Assembly: GCF_000259275.1 (NCBI RefSeq)
Contig: NC_017735.1
Span: 62,001-126,000, forward strand
Direction: 5' to 3'
DNA: 64,000 bases
Source of the DNA: Helicobacter cetorum MIT 99-5656
GTDB taxonomy: Bacteria; Campylobacterota; Campylobacteria; Campylobacterales; Helicobacteraceae
Positions 9,424 through 20,826 of the stretch are shown here, one piece after another (positions within the stretch are counted from its first letter, which is position 1; the number at the start of each line of letters is the position of its first letter). Made by a program: the position numbers and the translations under genes. The notes under the pieces were generated by a model. It saw only the letters and a list, made by a program, of their open reading frames with translations. It did not search any database and was not told where the DNA came from.

Positions 9424-10452
9424 TTAATTATTGATGATTTTTTGAATTTGTGCTAGATACAAAAAACCTAATTCCTTTTGTCCTTGCATGCTTTGAACAT
9501 GCCATAACCTAAAGATTTCAAACACACGCTTATAGCCGACTTCTTTTAAGCGTAAGGCATTTTTAGCATAATTTTCTGCAATCTCTTTGGGTGGCACATA
9601 GCCTAGAACTTCTTTAGCGTCCACTAAACCTGTAGTCTTAATATGGGCGAAAAATAAAAAAAGCTGGTAAAAATACCTTTCTAAGCCCCTTAAAATGTCT
9701 TGGTCTTTCTTGCCTTCTTTCAGCAAATAATCATAGGTATTTAGAACGCTTTTTTTAAGAAAAAGCCCTAAAATGAGCTTTTGTAAATCCATATCCCCCG
9801 CATTTGAGCTTAATTCTTGAATGTCTTCTAAAGTAATAGGAGTGTTTAAAATAGCTAGTTTTTCTAAATCGCTCAATGCAATGCCTAAATCTTCGTTGTT
9901 AATTTCAAAAAGAGTGTTTAGCAAATGGCTGTTAATGTTTACCCCTAATGCATGGGCTTTTTCTTGCAAAAACTTCAAACTCTCCCAAGTTTTAGGGGTA
10001 AAAAAGCGAGCGTAAATGGCTTGGTCTTTTAAGGGGCTTTTTTGAAACATTTTTACCATGGTATCGCTACTATATTTGTATTTAATCAGCTCGCTCTTAG
10101 CTCCATAAAGTCCTACAATGAGTCTGTGATTACTGGGGCGTTCTAAGGCTTTTAAAAAAAGATTAATGTCATTTTCTTTGAATTTCTTACGCCCTAAAAG
10201 AGCGAAGTCTAATTTTAAAACCACTAAACTACTATCTCCAAATAGAGAATCTTGTTCTAAAAGTGTCATCACCTGACTCGTTTCATAATCACTCGCATAA
10301 AAAAACGAAGTCTCTATATTAGGATTACTCCGCTTGATAAGAGAGCTAATCATTTGAATGTAGTAATGGATAAAAAAATCAAACTCCCCATACAAAAACA
10401 CCGCTTTTGGAAGATGCTGTTTCAAATAATTATCCAAATCTTTACGATACAT
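9424..10452 (-). CDS. holA: DNA polymerase III delta subunit
   Basis: 342 residues matching the divergent Helicobacter HolA family. The early AVFLYGEFDFF replaces the degenerate P-loop region of delta. A central NNEDLGIALSDLEKLAIL (delta domain II) and the C-terminal helical collar domain (KKDQDILRGLERYFYQL) follow. Delta opens the beta sliding clamp within the clamp-loader complex. The gene lies 4 bases after rnr on the same strand and upstream of rpsF, the order known in H. pylori (HP1248-HP1246). Confidence 0.88.
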   Translation of the reverse strand: MYRKDLDNYLKQHLPKAVFLYGEFDFFIHYYIQMISSLIKRSNPNIETSFFYASDYETSQVMTLLEQDSLFGDSSLVVLKLDFALLGRKKFKENDINLFLKALERPSNHRLIVGLYGAKSELIKYKYSSDTMVKMFQKSPLKDQAIYARFFTPKTWESLKFLQEKAHALGVNINSHLLNTLFEINNEDLGIALSDLEKLAILNTPITLEDIQELSSNAGDMDLQKLILGLFLKKSVLNTYDYLLKEGKKDQDILRGLERYFYQLFLFFAHIKTTGLVDAKEVLGYVPPKEIAENYAKNALRLKEVGYKRVFEIFRLWHVQSMQGQKELGFLYLAQIQKIINN

Positions 10453-10456
10453 AATC

Positions 10457-12385
10457 CTAAATCCTTTCTATGATTTCGCCTTTAACTTGTCCTAAAACTA
10501 AGTCAGCATGCGTGATTTTAACACGCACTTTTTCTAACACTCTAAAAGTTTTTGGGGTTTTTACTAAGACTTTTAGTCCTACAAGCTTTCCTTCTAATCC
10601 TACAACCACTTCATCTTTAATCTCTAAAACAATACCTTGAAACTCTTCTTCTAAATGCTCTAAGGCTAGGCGAGTGTATTTGCGTTTGACAAAATCCCTT
10701 TCAATTAAAGCGACCTTTTTTTGTAAAGCGTTTAATTCGGAGCATAAGGGGGGCATTTCTTCTAGCAAATACGAGCAACCTTTAGCTTGATGAAACAACA
10801 ATTCTTTTAAAAGCCTATGTAAGGCTAAATCGCTATACCTTCTAATGGGTGAAGTGAAATGCGTATAGCTAAAAAACCCTAAACCAAAATGGCTTTCTTG
10901 AGTGAAACTATAGAGTGCTTCATTTTGAGATTTGATTATCAAGCGTGCAACTTCTCTTTCTAATTTCTTTTCTTTCGCCACTTTTAGGGCATATTCTAAA
11001 AATGGAAAAAACCCCATGTTTTTAGGGCGAATAATGTCATAGTCAAAAAGCTTAGCATAAAGGCGTTTTTGTTGCTCTAAACTTGGCTCTTTGTGGATGC
11101 GGTATATCCCCTTATTGTGAAAATGTCTATCTAATAATCTCGCACTAGATTGATTAGCTAGTAGCATAGCTTCTTCTATAAGGGTGTGTGCGTAGCTTGC
11201 TTTTTCTATTTCAATCTTTTCTATACGCCCTTCTTCATTCAAATAAAGCTTGTTTTCAAACGCATTGAAATCAAACCCCTTTTTTAAACGCTTATCTTTT
11301 AACTTTAAAGCAACTTCTAAAAACCCCAAAAGGCTTTTTTGTAATTCTTTGCTCAATGAGCTTTTTTTATGGCTTAGAAAATGATTGATTTCTTCATAAC
11401 TACAATTAGCTCTAACTTCAATAATACCTTGAAACAATTGAGCGTTCTCTAATGCATTCAAAGGAATTTCATACACTAAAGCTAAGCGTTTTTCTTTTGC
11501 CTTTAATGAACATGCCCCTTGAGACAGGCTCAAAGGAAGCATGGGATAGACACTATTAGGAAAATACACGCTAAAGCCCCTAAGCCTAGCTTCTGTATCT
11601 AAGCTTGAATGTTTTGGCACAAATTCGCTCACATCAGCAATAGCTACAAACAAGACATTTTTTTCTCGGTCATAAAAAATCGCATCATCAAAATCTTTGG
11701 CATCTTTTGGGTCAATCGTAATGAAAGGAATGCGAGAGTAATTGATTCTATTTTTAAAATCTGTAGCTTTAATTTGTGCATAATGGTGGGCTAAATTCAA
11801 ACAATCTTTTGAAAAATCCTTGATTCTATCAAAAAGACTTAAAGAAAGGTTTTCATCTAGCAAAGGGTCTTCTAAAGCCCCTAAAATTTCACTAATTTTA
11901 CGCTTTTTAGTGTCAATTTTTACCACGCAATTTCTAGGCAGTCCTAATAAGGATTTTTGGCTGTGTTTTAAAACAAGGGCTTTTTTAAAAGGCTCTTTAA
12001 AGGAAAGGGCGATGATTTGGTTATTTTTTTTAGCTAAGTAACCTAGCATAAAAGGTGCTTCATCAGTGATAACGGCTTTAAAAAAAGCTATGGGGCGGTT
12101 TTTATGGGGCTTAATAGCACATAAGATAATAGCGTTACTATCCAAAGAATGGGGCAAATTCCTAATTAATGGGTCTTTAGGATAGCTTCTAGCTAAAGAG
12201 ATTAAAAACGCCTTATTTTTATGCACTCGTTGAACTCTAGCGATTTCAAAGCCTTCTTTTAAAATATAGCGTTGATTTTTAAAATCAACCACTTCTTTTA
12301 GAACACCCCTTTCTACTAAAGGAGCGAATTTCTTAGGAATACCTTTAACCCCAAAAAACAGACTTCTTAAAAACCCTTGCATCAA
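10457..12385 (-). CDS. rnr: Ribonuclease R family exoribonuclease
   Basis: 642 residues, shorter than E. coli RNase R (about 810) as in H. pylori. The RNB catalytic domain carries [14 protein letters not shown] (about residue 225), whose aspartates bind the catalytic magnesium, and the conserved [18 protein letters not shown] (about residue 520). An S1-like end follows (about 570-642). It degrades structured RNA 3' to 5'. The start overlaps the end of aroE by 4 bases, so the two are translationally coupled. The cold-shock domains at the N-terminus are short or divergent. Confidence 0.93.
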   Translation of the reverse strand: MMQGFLRSLFFGVKGIPKKFAPLVERGVLKEVVDFKNQRYILKEGFEIARVQRVHKNKAFLISLARSYPKDPLIRNLPHSLDSNAIILCAIKPHKNRPIAFFKAVITDEAPFMLGYLAKKNNQIIALSFKEPFKKALVLKHSQKSLLGLPRNCVVKIDTKKRKISEILGALEDPLLDENLSLSLFDRIKDFSKDCLNLAHHYAQIKATDFKNRINYSRIPFITIDPKDAKDFDDAIFYDREKNVLFVAIADVSEFVPKHSSLDTEARLRGFSVYFPNSVYPMLPLSLSQGACSLKAKEKRLALVYEIPLNALENAQLFQGIIEVRANCSYEEINHFLSHKKSSLSKELQKSLLGFLEVALKLKDKRLKKGFDFNAFENKLYLNEEGRIEKIEIEKASYAHTLIEEAMLLANQSSARLLDRHFHNKGIYRIHKEPSLEQQKRLYAKLFDYDIIRPKNMGFFPFLEYALKVAKEKKLEREVARLIIKSQNEALYSFTQESHFGLGFFSYTHFTSPIRRYSDLALHRLLKELLFHQAKGCSYLLEEMPPLCSELNALQKKVALIERDFVKRKYTRLALEHLEEEFQGIVLEIKDEVVVGLEGKLVGLKVLVKTPKTFRVLEKVRVKITHADLVLGQVKGEIIERI

Positions 12386-13173
12386 AAAACACTTCGCATT
12401 ATTTCAAATGCCTTTGAATAAGAGATTTTAGAAGAGCTAAATTTTTCAAAGCTTAAAGACGCTTGATAAACTAGCATGTCTTTTCCGTCTTGAAAATTTA
12501 TATTTAAGTCTTTTGCTAGAGACAAAAAGGGCGTTAAAACCCCATACATTAAATCATAAGCAAGCTTACTTTCTTTAAAATACCCTTTCAAAATCTCTTT
12601 ATCCAAAGGTAGTTCATTATTCAAACTCGCTGAAGTGGCATTAATAATCAAATCAAAGGCATTTTTAGGGGCATTAGTGAAACAAGCACAGCCTAATTGC
12701 TCAAAGAAATCTAAATGATTAGCAGAGCGACTCAACACGCTTACTTTTAAGCCTTGTTCTTTTAATCCGCATGCTAATGCTTTAGCACTCCCCCCAGAGC
12801 CTAAAATCAAAGCGTTTTGATAGCTTTTATGCTTTAGTGAAAGATAAAAGCCTAAGGCATCAGTATTGTAACCTACAAGCTGATTATTCTCTAAAACAAG
12901 GGTGTTTACCGACTTGCATTCAAGGGCTATGCCCCTGACTTCATCACAAATTTGAAACGCCCTTTCCTTAAAGGGTAAGGTTACATTAGCCCCGCTTAGC
13001 CCTAAGCCCAAAAACTCATCTTTGATATGACTCTCTAAAGGAAGCAATATAGGGTGGTAATGCCCCAAAAACCCTAAAGATTGTTGGTAAGCCAAAAAAC
13101 AAGCGTTATGGATTAAGGGTGATTTGGAATGCTTAATGGGGTTGCCAAAAACCCCAAAGGATTTTAAAACCAT
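12382..13173 (-). CDS. aroE: Shikimate 5-dehydrogenase
   Basis: 263 residues from the ATG at 13173, chosen because the family starts at [21 protein letters not shown]; the longer frame to 13254 runs through the upstream gene. Shikimate-binding S-K-S and the N-T-L region ([13 protein letters not shown], with the catalytic Lys) are present. The NADP-binding loop is [14 protein letters not shown]. It reduces 3-dehydroshikimate to shikimate in the pathway that feeds chorismate to the trp operon at 47.7 kb. It ends 4 bases inside rnr and starts 8 bases after the SH3-domain gene. Confidence 0.95.
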   Translation of the reverse strand: MVLKSFGVFGNPIKHSKSPLIHNACFLAYQQSLGFLGHYHPILLPLESHIKDEFLGLGLSGANVTLPFKERAFQICDEVRGIALECKSVNTLVLENNQLVGYNTDALGFYLSLKHKSYQNALILGSGGSAKALACGLKEQGLKVSVLSRSANHLDFFEQLGCACFTNAPKNAFDLIINATSASLNNELPLDKEILKGYFKESKLAYDLMYGVLTPFLSLAKDLNINFQDGKDMLVYQASLSFEKFSSSKISYSKAFEIMRSVF

Positions 13174-13181
13174 AACTTCGC

Positions 13182-13775
13182 TTAATGAGACTTTTTCAAA
13201 AACTTCAAAAATACATATCCCTGAACACTCGCAGAAAGCTGGATTTTTGCCCAATCTTTTTGAATCTCTAGCACCTTCACGACCTGGTCTCTCAAAAGCG
13301 AACCGATGATTTTACCTTTTGTGCTAGGAAAAGCTCGCACATTCACGCCACTTGCCATAACCCTATAATCTCCCAACACTTCTAAAGACGCTTTTTTTAC
13401 CACAGCATGCATGCTTTCTTTCTTAGATTGAATATCAGGCTGGGCAAGGGGGGGTTGTAACTCCTTGGTTTCTTGCTCAAATCTAACTTCTTGTTTATTT
13501 TCTTGAAGGGGGTTATTCTTTTTTTCTTTCACTTCTTTTTCAGAAGGAGTTTCGCTTTCCTTAATGCTTTCTTTAGTCTCTTCTTGGGTCTCTTCTTGAG
13601 TTTTTACTTCAGCTTTTTTGGAACGCTCCTCTTTAACGCTCTTATTTGAATGCCCTTTTACTTCATGCCCTTTCTCAACAGACATGCCAAGCACAACATA
13701 CACTAAGGCATACACCAGCACAAACCCCAAAACAACCAACAGGGGCTGTGCAAAAAGTCTAAAAAAAAGTTTCAT
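13182..13775 (-). CDS. Membrane-anchored protein with a C-terminal SH3-type domain
   Basis: 197 residues. One N-terminal membrane segment ([19 protein letters not shown], about 13-31) anchors it. A Glu/Lys-rich linker of about 100 residues that probably spans the periplasm follows. The end is a bacterial SH3 domain (about 138-195; [17 protein letters not shown], then W, then GYVFLKFL). Such domains usually bind cell-wall peptides or partner proteins. It corresponds in position to HP1250 of H. pylori. Function unknown; a cell-envelope role is inferred. Confidence 0.8.
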   Translation of the reverse strand: MKLFFRLFAQPLLVVLGFVLVYALVYVVLGMSVEKGHEVKGHSNKSVKEERSKKAEVKTQEETQEETKESIKESETPSEKEVKEKKNNPLQENKQEVRFEQETKELQPPLAQPDIQSKKESMHAVVKKASLEVLGDYRVMASGVNVRAFPSTKGKIIGSLLRDQVVKVLEIQKDWAKIQLSASVQGYVFLKFLKKSH

Positions 13776-13877
13776 CTCTTACCTCAACGATAACAAAATT
13801 TTATAGTGTGTGGCTCTTTATAATGCTTCAATTACTCCCTATTGTATCGCAAAAAGGATAAAACTTTGAGAAAAGAC

Positions 13878-14924
13878 TTAACGCTTTTCAAAATCAATCC
13901 TAGGGTCAATCACCGCACAGAGCAAATCACTCACTAAGCTTGCCACTAAACCTAAAAGCGTGAAAATATAAAGCGAACCAAAAACCACCGGATAATCCCT
14001 ACTCACTATACTTTCATACCCTAATAGCCCTAACCCATCTAAGCTAAAAACAATCTCTATGAGTAGGCTTGAGCTAAAAAACATGCCTAAAAAAGCTTGT
14101 GGAAAACCAGCCACGACTAATAAAATCGCATTGCGAAACACATGAGCGTAAAAAATACGCCCCACTGAACAACCCTTAGCCTTAGCACTCACTACATAAA
14201 GCTTTCCCATTTCATCTAAAAAAGAGTTTTTAACCAAAAGCGTAAGGCTTGCAAAACCCCCCAAAGAAATACAAATCACAGGCAGGGTAATATGCCATAA
14301 ATAATCCTTGATTTTACCTAGCGTGCTGAAACTTTCAAAATTATCGCTCACTAGCCCCTTTAAAGGAAACCAGTGCAAATAATTCCCCCCTGCAAAAAAA
14401 GCAATCAATACGACCGCAAACAAAAACGCTGGAATGGCATTTGCAACAATAATCACCACGCTACTAAGCACATCTAAAGGCTCATTATTATGTCTAGCCT
14501 TAAAAATCCCCAAAGGAATAGAAATCAGATAAATTAGAAGCGTGCTAAAAAGTCCCAAAGAAACAGAAACCGGCAGCTTTTCTTTAATCAAATCAACCAC
14601 TTTAATTTGACGGTAAAAGCTCTCGCCAAAATCAAATTGCAAATACTTTTTAAGCATGAGCAAGTAGCGTTCACCTATGGGCTTATCAAAACCATAAAGC
14701 TTTTTCAAGCTCTCTTGCAAATCACTCTCCAAGCCTTGAGACCCCCTATAAATACTCCCCTTAGAAGCGCTTTGTGTTTCTTTAGATTGAGTGTTATTGA
14801 TTTTAGCCATCATTTGTTCTACAGGACCCCCTGGGGCGGATTGAATAAGAAAAAAATTGATAGTCATAATAACCAATAAGGTAGGAATAATCAGCACCAA
14901 GCGTTTAAGAATGTAAGTAATCAT
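13878..14924 (-). CDS. ABC transporter permease, oligopeptide/YejB type
   Basis: 348 residues with about six membrane helices. The first helix and PGGPVEQ motif are typical of YejB/DppB-type permeases. The cytoplasmic EAA-like loop (GKLYVVSAKAKGCSVGRI) contacts the ATPase, and the conserved end DLLCAVIDPRIDF is present. It should import peptides together with the binding protein encoded just upstream, whose last bases it overlaps by 4. No second permease or ATPase gene is next to it, so the rest of the transporter must be elsewhere, as for HP1251/HP1252 in H. pylori. Confidence 0.9.
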   Translation of the reverse strand: MITYILKRLVLIIPTLLVIMTINFFLIQSAPGGPVEQMMAKINNTQSKETQSASKGSIYRGSQGLESDLQESLKKLYGFDKPIGERYLLMLKKYLQFDFGESFYRQIKVVDLIKEKLPVSVSLGLFSTLLIYLISIPLGIFKARHNNEPLDVLSSVVIIVANAIPAFLFAVVLIAFFAGGNYLHWFPLKGLVSDNFESFSTLGKIKDYLWHITLPVICISLGGFASLTLLVKNSFLDEMGKLYVVSAKAKGCSVGRIFYAHVFRNAILLVVAGFPQAFLGMFFSSSLLIEIVFSLDGLGLLGYESIVSRDYPVVFGSLYIFTLLGLVASLVSDLLCAVIDPRIDFEKR

Positions 14925-16714
14925 TTAGCATGCCCCTTTTCATACTTTTTTGCCCACCATAAATAAGGCGAGAATCCATAACTAGGGCTAGTTTCAGGCA
15001 AGCCGATGTAATTGTATGTTGCAATTCTATAAGTGGGTAAATAAAAATGCGGAATCACATAAAATCCCCATAATAGCACTCTATCCATAGCTTGAGTGGC
15101 AACTACTTGCTCTTTATAATCTTTGGCATTGATAATTTTTTCAATCAAGTTATCCACGATTTTACTAGAAATTCCAGCGTAATTTCTAGTGCCTTTTTCC
15201 TTGGCACTACTTGAGCCAAAATAAAAGCGTTGTTCATTACCTGGAAAGGGTGATTGACCTATCACTCCCACCACCATATCAAAATCATAGCTTTTAACCC
15301 TATTGACATATTGACTCAAATCCACTCTTTGAATTTGCAATTCAATGCCTAACACTCTAAGGTTTTTAGCAAAAGCTAGGGCTAATCTTTCAAATGCTGG
15401 GCTATTTAAGAGCAAGGTGAAACTAAAGGGCTTATTATTCTTATCCACTAAACGCATGTTTTTAAAGGTGTAACCAGCACTTTTTAAAAGCCCTTGAGCG
15501 TATTTTAAATTCTCTCTCAAGTTGTAGCCCAAAACATCGGCTCCATCAGTTCTTGGCACGACAAAAGGCTCATCAAAAACCCTTTCATCTAAATTCTTTT
15601 CATAGGGGGTTAGCAAAGCTTTTTCTTCAGGACTTGGCAAAAGGGTGGATGCATACACAGAATTACTGAAAAAACTCGTGATGCGTTTGTATTGTGAAAA
15701 AAATAAGTTTTTATTTGCCCATTCAAAATCAAAAGCGTAAAACAAGGCTTCACGCACCCTTTTATCCTTAAAAATCGCACGGCGTGTGTTAAAGAAAAAC
15801 CCTTGCATGCCACTTGGCATTTTATGGGCTATTAAATGCTTTGTGATTTCCTTGTTGTCTATAGCCTTTCCCACATAGCCCCTAGCCCAAACCTTAGCCA
15901 CGCTTTCAATCCGCCAGTCATACGCCCCAGATAAAAAGGCTTGTAATGCAATCGTTTCATCTTTGTAATACTCAAATTTCACTTGATTGAAATTAAATTG
16001 CCCCTTTCTACTGGCTAAATTTCTTGCCCAATAATTAGGGTTTCTTTGATAAGTGATTTTCTTACCCACATCAAAAGAAGCGATTCTATAAGGACCGCTA
16101 GAAACCGGAATAAGCAAAGGATTTTTGGTGAAATAATCCTTTTTAAAGGCTTTTTTTGAAAAAATCTGTAATTGCCCTAAAATCAAAGGCAACTCTTTAT
16201 TTTCGGTGGTTTTAAAGATAAATTTAACACGATGCCTGTCCAAAATAACACATTTTTCTACATCTTGATAGTATTGCTTATAGATGGGTGAGCCAAGTTT
16301 CATTATCGTATCAAAGCTAAATTTTACATCAACAGCCAAAATGGGAGCGTTATTGCTAAATCTTGCTCTTTTATTTAAGGTAAAAATCACATAGCTATTG
16401 TCCTTAGCCACTTCTACATCTTTAGCAATCAAGGGGTATTCTGCGTAAGGTTCATCTAAACTTTGTGCCATTAAAGTATCATAGATTAAATCCAAGCCTT
16501 CTGCCTTAGTGCCTTTAATGACAAAAGGGTTGAAACTATCAAAAGTTCCTATCGCTTCATTTCTTAAGACCCCACCCTTAGGGGCGTTAGGGTTAACATA
16601 CTCAAAATGCGTGAATTTATCCTTGTATTTGGGTTCTTCACCTAAATACAAATAGGGCGTTGCTTTTAAAACATAAAATATCCCTAAAAATAAGCCCAAA
16701 ATTCTCAATAACAC
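14921..16714 (-). CDS. Periplasmic peptide-binding protein, YejA/OppA family
   Basis: 597 residues with signal peptide MLLRILGLFLGIFYVLKA. The mature SBP family 5 fold shows YVNPNAPKGG near the start, TFDSFNPFVIKG, VKFSFDTI, and the later VREALFYAFDFEWANKNLF, typical of YejA-like binding proteins. It captures peptides in the periplasm for the permease that follows with a 4-base overlap. It starts directly after trpS without a gap. The exact ligand is unknown. Confidence 0.9.
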   Translation of the reverse strand: MLLRILGLFLGIFYVLKATPYLYLGEEPKYKDKFTHFEYVNPNAPKGGVLRNEAIGTFDSFNPFVIKGTKAEGLDLIYDTLMAQSLDEPYAEYPLIAKDVEVAKDNSYVIFTLNKRARFSNNAPILAVDVKFSFDTIMKLGSPIYKQYYQDVEKCVILDRHRVKFIFKTTENKELPLILGQLQIFSKKAFKKDYFTKNPLLIPVSSGPYRIASFDVGKKITYQRNPNYWARNLASRKGQFNFNQVKFEYYKDETIALQAFLSGAYDWRIESVAKVWARGYVGKAIDNKEITKHLIAHKMPSGMQGFFFNTRRAIFKDKRVREALFYAFDFEWANKNLFFSQYKRITSFFSNSVYASTLLPSPEEKALLTPYEKNLDERVFDEPFVVPRTDGADVLGYNLRENLKYAQGLLKSAGYTFKNMRLVDKNNKPFSFTLLLNSPAFERLALAFAKNLRVLGIELQIQRVDLSQYVNRVKSYDFDMVVGVIGQSPFPGNEQRFYFGSSSAKEKGTRNYAGISSKIVDNLIEKIINAKDYKEQVVATQAMDRVLLWGFYVIPHFYLPTYRIATYNYIGLPETSPSYGFSPYLWWAKKYEKGHAK

Positions 16715-17695
16715 TTAAATTAACCCCATTAAATCTTTAGCTTTTTGATAAGTAGCTCTTGCTAAAGGCCTAGCTTTTTCTACGCCTTGATTTAACACTA
16801 TTCTCACTTCATCATCACTGATTTCTTTATATCTTTCTTGTATGGGTTTTAAGGCTTGGATAATAACTTCGGCTAATTCTTTTTTAAAATCCCCATAGCC
16901 CTTATCTCTAAAACGCTCTTCTATATTTTCTTTACTCTCATTACTTAAAAGCATATAGATATTCAAGAGATTAAAAATGCCTTCTCTATTTTCATCAAAT
17001 TTAATCGTGCCGATAGAATCCGTAGTGGCTTTTTTGATTTTTCTAAGAATCACATCAGGTTCATCTAAAAGAAAAATCGCATGATTTACCCCCTTATGCG
17101 ATTTACTCATCTTAACGCTTGGTTCATCTAGTCCCATAACCCTTGCCCCCACTTTTGCAATTAAAGGTTCAGGCACTTTAAAGCACATTCCAAAATCCCT
17201 ATTAAACTTTTCTGCAACATTTCGTGTGAGTTCTAAATGCTGTTTTTGGTCTTCGCCCACCGGCACTAAATCCGTTTGATACAATAAAATATCTGACGCC
17301 ATTAAAATAGGATAATTAAAAAGCCCTACGGTCACGCTTTTTGGGTTTTTCAAAGATTTATCTTTAAATTGCGTCATTCTTTGCATTTCTCCCATAGAAA
17401 CTTGACAATCTAATAACCACGCTAATGCAGGGTGTTCATCAATTTCACTTTGAATAAACAACCCTGATTGACTAGAACTAATCCCACAAGCTAGAAGCAA
17501 TTTGACTAATTCATAGCTTTGTGCTTTTAAAAACTTAGGCTCTATGGGTAGAGTAATGGCATGCGAATTAACCACACAAAAAAGGTTTTCATACTCATCT
17601 TGCATCTTAACCCAATGCTTAATCGCTCCTAGATAATTACCCAAATGGATTTGTCCTGTGGGCTGAATGCCTGAAAAGACTCGTTTTTTTTGCAT
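16715..17695 (-). CDS. trpS: Tryptophanyl-tRNA synthetase
   Basis: 326 residues, normal for bacterial TrpRS. The class I signatures are HLGN (H17-N20, the HIGH equivalent, in [15 protein letters not shown]) and VKMSKSH (KMSKS loop, about residue 195). It charges tRNA-Trp. The ATG is the annotated family start ([14 protein letters not shown]). It is next to, and in line with, the peptide-binding gene. No T-box or other leader structure was seen in the 70 bases upstream. Confidence 0.97.
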   Translation of the reverse strand: MQKKRVFSGIQPTGQIHLGNYLGAIKHWVKMQDEYENLFCVVNSHAITLPIEPKFLKAQSYELVKLLLACGISSSQSGLFIQSEIDEHPALAWLLDCQVSMGEMQRMTQFKDKSLKNPKSVTVGLFNYPILMASDILLYQTDLVPVGEDQKQHLELTRNVAEKFNRDFGMCFKVPEPLIAKVGARVMGLDEPSVKMSKSHKGVNHAIFLLDEPDVILRKIKKATTDSIGTIKFDENREGIFNLLNIYMLLSNESKENIEERFRDKGYGDFKKELAEVIIQALKPIQERYKEISDDEVRIVLNQGVEKARPLARATYQKAKDLMGLI

Positions 17696-17767
17696 TTTGT
17701 TTTCTCGTTAATTAAGGTGGCATTATTGTAGCAAGCTAATTTTAATATTTCAGTGTTTTCTAAGTTT

Positions 17768-18478
17768 TTAAGAACGCTTAATCCCAGAAAACAGCAACGC
17801 TTCATAGCTCAATTTTTCAAGGACCATATTTTTTAAAAAATGCTTTTTTTGCTTGAAATTAAGCGTTGAACCCCCCAAAAGACCGCATTTTTTAAGATGA
17901 TTCAAACCATCTTTTTGATTCTCAAAACAAAGAATAAAACGCTTAGTTTCTAATTCTATTTGAAAATCCTTAAAAATATTTTTGATTAAGGATTTGAGTG
18001 TCATAAGATTTCTCAAAGGCGAAGTGGTGCCTAAAAATTCATGCACTTCATGCAAACTAAAATCCGTGTGAATGGCTAGTGCAACTTCCTTGCTAGAACA
18101 AGCAATTTTTTCTAAAACGCTTTTTAAATCCTTTGCCCATTGTAAAGACGAAGAAGCCACAATTAAATCATAAGTTTTAAAAGCATATTTTTCAAAATCC
18201 GCATGCTCTAAAGAAACTCTTTGAATGTTTGTGGAATGCGTAGGGTGTAGTTTGAGCATGTTTATAGAATTGTCCAAGGCGATGAAGTCCTTAATGAAAA
18301 TACATTGTTGCTCTAGGGCTTTAAAAATAGCACCACTTCCTGAGCCTAAGTCTAAAACCCTAGTGTAATCTTTTTGCTTTAGATATTGAATGAGATACTT
18401 TGCAATTTGTTGTTGAATGTTTGCAAAAAGATTATAGGTGTTAGCATGCCTGTTGAATGAATGGAGTGAATCTAACAT
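17768..18478 (-). CDS. bioC: BioC-like SAM-dependent methyltransferase
   Basis: 236 residues with a class I methyltransferase fold. Motif I is VLDLGSGSGAIFKAL (about residue 41), then an acidic ALDNS strand and DLIVASSSLQWAKDL, the SLQW signature of BioC. BioC methylates malonyl-ACP to open the pimeloyl route of biotin synthesis. It is transcribed away from secG. The assignment matches H. pylori HP1254 in position. Low overall conservation leaves room for another methyl acceptor. Confidence 0.8.
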   Translation of the reverse strand: MLDSLHSFNRHANTYNLFANIQQQIAKYLIQYLKQKDYTRVLDLGSGSGAIFKALEQQCIFIKDFIALDNSINMLKLHPTHSTNIQRVSLEHADFEKYAFKTYDLIVASSSLQWAKDLKSVLEKIACSSKEVALAIHTDFSLHEVHEFLGTTSPLRNLMTLKSLIKNIFKDFQIELETKRFILCFENQKDGLNHLKKCGLLGGSTLNFKQKKHFLKNMVLEKLSYEALLFSGIKRS

Positions 18479-18597
18479 AACCGCCTTAAATTTAAAAACT
18501 AAATTTTAGTGTATTCTTAGCTAATTTTAGATAAGATTAAGCATAATTTTTGCTAAATTTTAGGGATATTATCTTTTACTTTAAGGAATCAGTGTTT

Positions 18598-19113
18598 ATG
18601 ACGAGTGTGCTATTAGGCTTACAAATTGTTTTAGCGGTATTAATTGTGGTTGTGGTTTTGTTGCAAAAAAGTTCTAGCATCGGCTTAGGAGCTTATAGTG
18701 GGAGCAACGAATCCTTATTTGGTGCTAAGGGACCAGCGAGCTTTATGGCGAAATTAACCATGTTTTTAGGTCTGTTATTTGTGATTAATACCATTACTCT
18801 AGGCTATCTCTACAACAAAGAATATGGCAAAAGCATTTTAGATGAGACTAAAACCAACAAGGAGCTTTCGCCTTTAGTTCCTTCAGCAGGCACACTCAAC
18901 CCTATGCAAGAAACCCCAACTAATCCTTTGCTCATTCCACAAACAAAGACTCCTTCTAAAGAGCCTTTGAATCCGCTCTCTGTTGATATTTCTAAAAAAA
19001 CAAAAGAACCAGCAAAACCACACACTCAAGCAACTCAAGAAAAGCCTAAAATCCATACAAAACCCACGCATGCTAACACCCATAAAAAACAACCCACAAA
19101 GGATGAAAAATAA
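18598..19113 (+). CDS. secG: Protein translocase subunit SecG
   Basis: 171 residues from the ATG at 18598, which follows TTAAGGAATCAG; an earlier in-frame TTG has no such site. Two membrane helices (about 3-21 and 54-74) flank the conserved loop [26 protein letters not shown] Pro/Lys/Thr-rich cytoplasmic tail of about 85 residues makes it longer than E. coli SecG (110). It assists SecYE in protein export. It leads a tight plus-strand run with frr, pyrE and the RDD gene; its stop overlaps the frr start. Confidence 0.95.
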   Translation: MTSVLLGLQIVLAVLIVVVVLLQKSSSIGLGAYSGSNESLFGAKGPASFMAKLTMFLGLLFVINTITLGYLYNKEYGKSILDETKTNKELSPLVPSAGTLNPMQETPTNPLLIPQTKTPSKEPLNPLSVDISKKTKEPAKPHTQATQEKPKIHTKPTHANTHKKQPTKDEK

Positions 19114-19670
19114 TGCTACAAGCTATTTATAACGAGACCAAAGATTTGATGCAAAAAAGCGTTCAAGCACTAAGCAGAGAATTTTCTACTCTAAGAAGTG
19201 CGAAAGTTTCAGTGAATATTTTAGATAATGTTAAAGTGGATTATTATGGCACACCTACAGCCTTAAATCAGGTAGGCTCAGTGATGAGTCTAGATGCGAC
19301 CACCCTTCAGATTAATCCTTGGGAAAAAAACCTACTCAAAGAAATTGAAAGAGCCATTCAAGAAGCTAATATAGGCGTGAATCCTAATAATGATGGAGAG
19401 ACTATCAAGCTCTTTTTTCCGCCTATGACAACAGAGCAGAGAAAACTCATCGCAAAAGACGCCAAAGCTATGGGCGAAAAGGCTAAAGTGGCTGTGCGAA
19501 ATATCCGCCAAGATGCTAACAATAAAGTGAAAAAACTAGAAAAAGATAAAGAAATCAGCGAAGATGAAAGCAAGAAAGCTCAAGAGCAAATCCAAAAGAT
19601 GACTGATGAGGCCATTAAAAAAATTGATGAAAGCGTGAAAAACAAAGAAGATGATATTTTAAAGGTCTAA
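19113..19670 (+). CDS. frr: Ribosome recycling factor
   Basis: 185 residues, the standard RRF length. It contains [21 protein letters not shown], the [10 protein letters not shown] segment and [11 protein letters not shown], all diagnostic. With EF-G it splits post-termination ribosomes. The ATG overlaps the secG stop by one base (TAATG) and the pyrE ATG follows the stop by 4 bases, so the genes are probably co-transcribed. Confidence 0.97.
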   Translation: MLQAIYNETKDLMQKSVQALSREFSTLRSAKVSVNILDNVKVDYYGTPTALNQVGSVMSLDATTLQINPWEKNLLKEIERAIQEANIGVNPNNDGETIKLFFPPMTTEQRKLIAKDAKAMGEKAKVAVRNIRQDANNKVKKLEKDKEISEDESKKAQEQIQKMTDEAIKKIDESVKNKEDDILKV

Positions 19671-19674
19671 GACA

Positions 19675-20280
19675 ATGAATGTCAAAGAATGTTATAAAAA
19701 CGCAAAAGCTCTCCTAGAAGGGCATTTTTTACTCAGTAGTGGGTTTCATTCTAATTATTATTTACAATCCGCTAAGGTATTAGAAAATCCTAAGTTAGCC
19801 GAACAATTTGCACTAGAATTAGCCAAACAAATTAAAGAAGCTCATTTGAATATAGAATGCGTGTGCTCACCTGCCATTGGGGGCATACTTGCTGGGTATG
19901 AACTTGCAAGAGCTTTAGGCGTGCGTTTTATTTTTACTGAAAGGGTGAATGGCACAATGACCTTAAGGCGTGGCTTTGAAGTCAAAGAGAATGAAAGGAT
20001 TTTAGTGTGTGAGGATATTATCACTACCGGAAAATCCGCTATGGAATGTGCGAAAGTCTTAGAAGAAAAGGGTGCTAAAATTGTAGCTTTTGGGGCTTTA
20101 GCTAATAGAGGGATTTGCAAACGCACCCATTCTCATTTAGAAGCTAAAGAGGGGGCATGCTTGCCTAACAACTTACCCTTTTTTGCGTTAGAAGATTTTG
20201 TTTTTGAAATGCATGAGCCTAGTGCGTGTCCTTTATGTGCTACAAGCACTGCTATAAAACCCGGAAGTCGTGGCAACTAA
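19675..20280 (+). CDS. pyrE: Orotate phosphoribosyltransferase
   Basis: 201 residues. The PRPP-binding loop [17 protein letters not shown] (about residue 108) and the FTERVNG.MTLRRGF substrate loop are those of PyrE. It converts orotate and PRPP to OMP in pyrimidine synthesis. Its end overlaps the next gene by 11 bases. The Cys-rich end (CPLCATST) is also seen in related epsilonproteobacterial PyrE proteins. Confidence 0.96.
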   Translation: MNVKECYKNAKALLEGHFLLSSGFHSNYYLQSAKVLENPKLAEQFALELAKQIKEAHLNIECVCSPAIGGILAGYELARALGVRFIFTERVNGTMTLRRGFEVKENERILVCEDIITTGKSAMECAKVLEEKGAKIVAFGALANRGICKRTHSHLEAKEGACLPNNLPFFALEDFVFEMHEPSACPLCATSTAIKPGSRGN

Positions 20281-20749
20281 AAAAAATCGTGCTAAAACTC
20301 TTTTAAAGCCAACGCCCATTAGAAACGCCACAAAAAATACTTCCCAACTTTCCCTAAAAGGGTTGGGTATTACCCTACGCTTAAAAGCTTTTATCACTGA
20401 TATTTTTATGATTTACACCCCCATGCTTTATATTATGACTTATATTATCTTGGGAAGCGCAAAGAGTTTTAGGGAAAATCAAAGTGCGATTTTTCTATGC
20501 CTAGTTTTTTATGCCTTAACACACAGCTTGTTTATCGCTTTTAAAACTCAAAGCCCCGGAATGCGTTATGCAAATTTTAGACTAATCAAAAATAATGGCG
20601 AAAAAGTAGGCTTTTTCTTAGCCCTATGGCGCTTTATTTTATGGGTATTTAGCATGGGATTACTTATAGGATTTATCGCACCCTTTATTTTTAAGTTTTT
20701 CTTGCATGACAAACTCAGTGGCACTCACATTGAAGTGGAGCCACAATAA
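20270..20749 (+). CDS. RDD-family membrane protein
   Basis: 159 residues from a GTG at 20270 inside the pyrE end. A basic N-terminus precedes [13 protein letters not shown], a form of the RDD motif at the first helix. About four hydrophobic segments lie between residues 45 and 145. RDD proteins are often ion or solute antiporters but the role is unknown here. It corresponds by position to HP1258. In H. pylori a Sir2-type deacetylase gene (HP1259) follows; here only 131 bases separate this gene from nuoA. Confidence 0.82.
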   Translation: MATKKNRAKTLLKPTPIRNATKNTSQLSLKGLGITLRLKAFITDIFMIYTPMLYIMTYIILGSAKSFRENQSAIFLCLVFYALTHSLFIAFKTQSPGMRYANFRLIKNNGEKVGFFLALWRFILWVFSMGLLIGFIAPFIFKFFLHDKLSGTHIEVEPQ

Positions 20750-20826
20750 AAATTTTTTCATTAAGAAATAGGATATTTTTAAACAATAATTTTCTTTATT
20801 TCAGCTAAAGATTAGCAAAAATATGG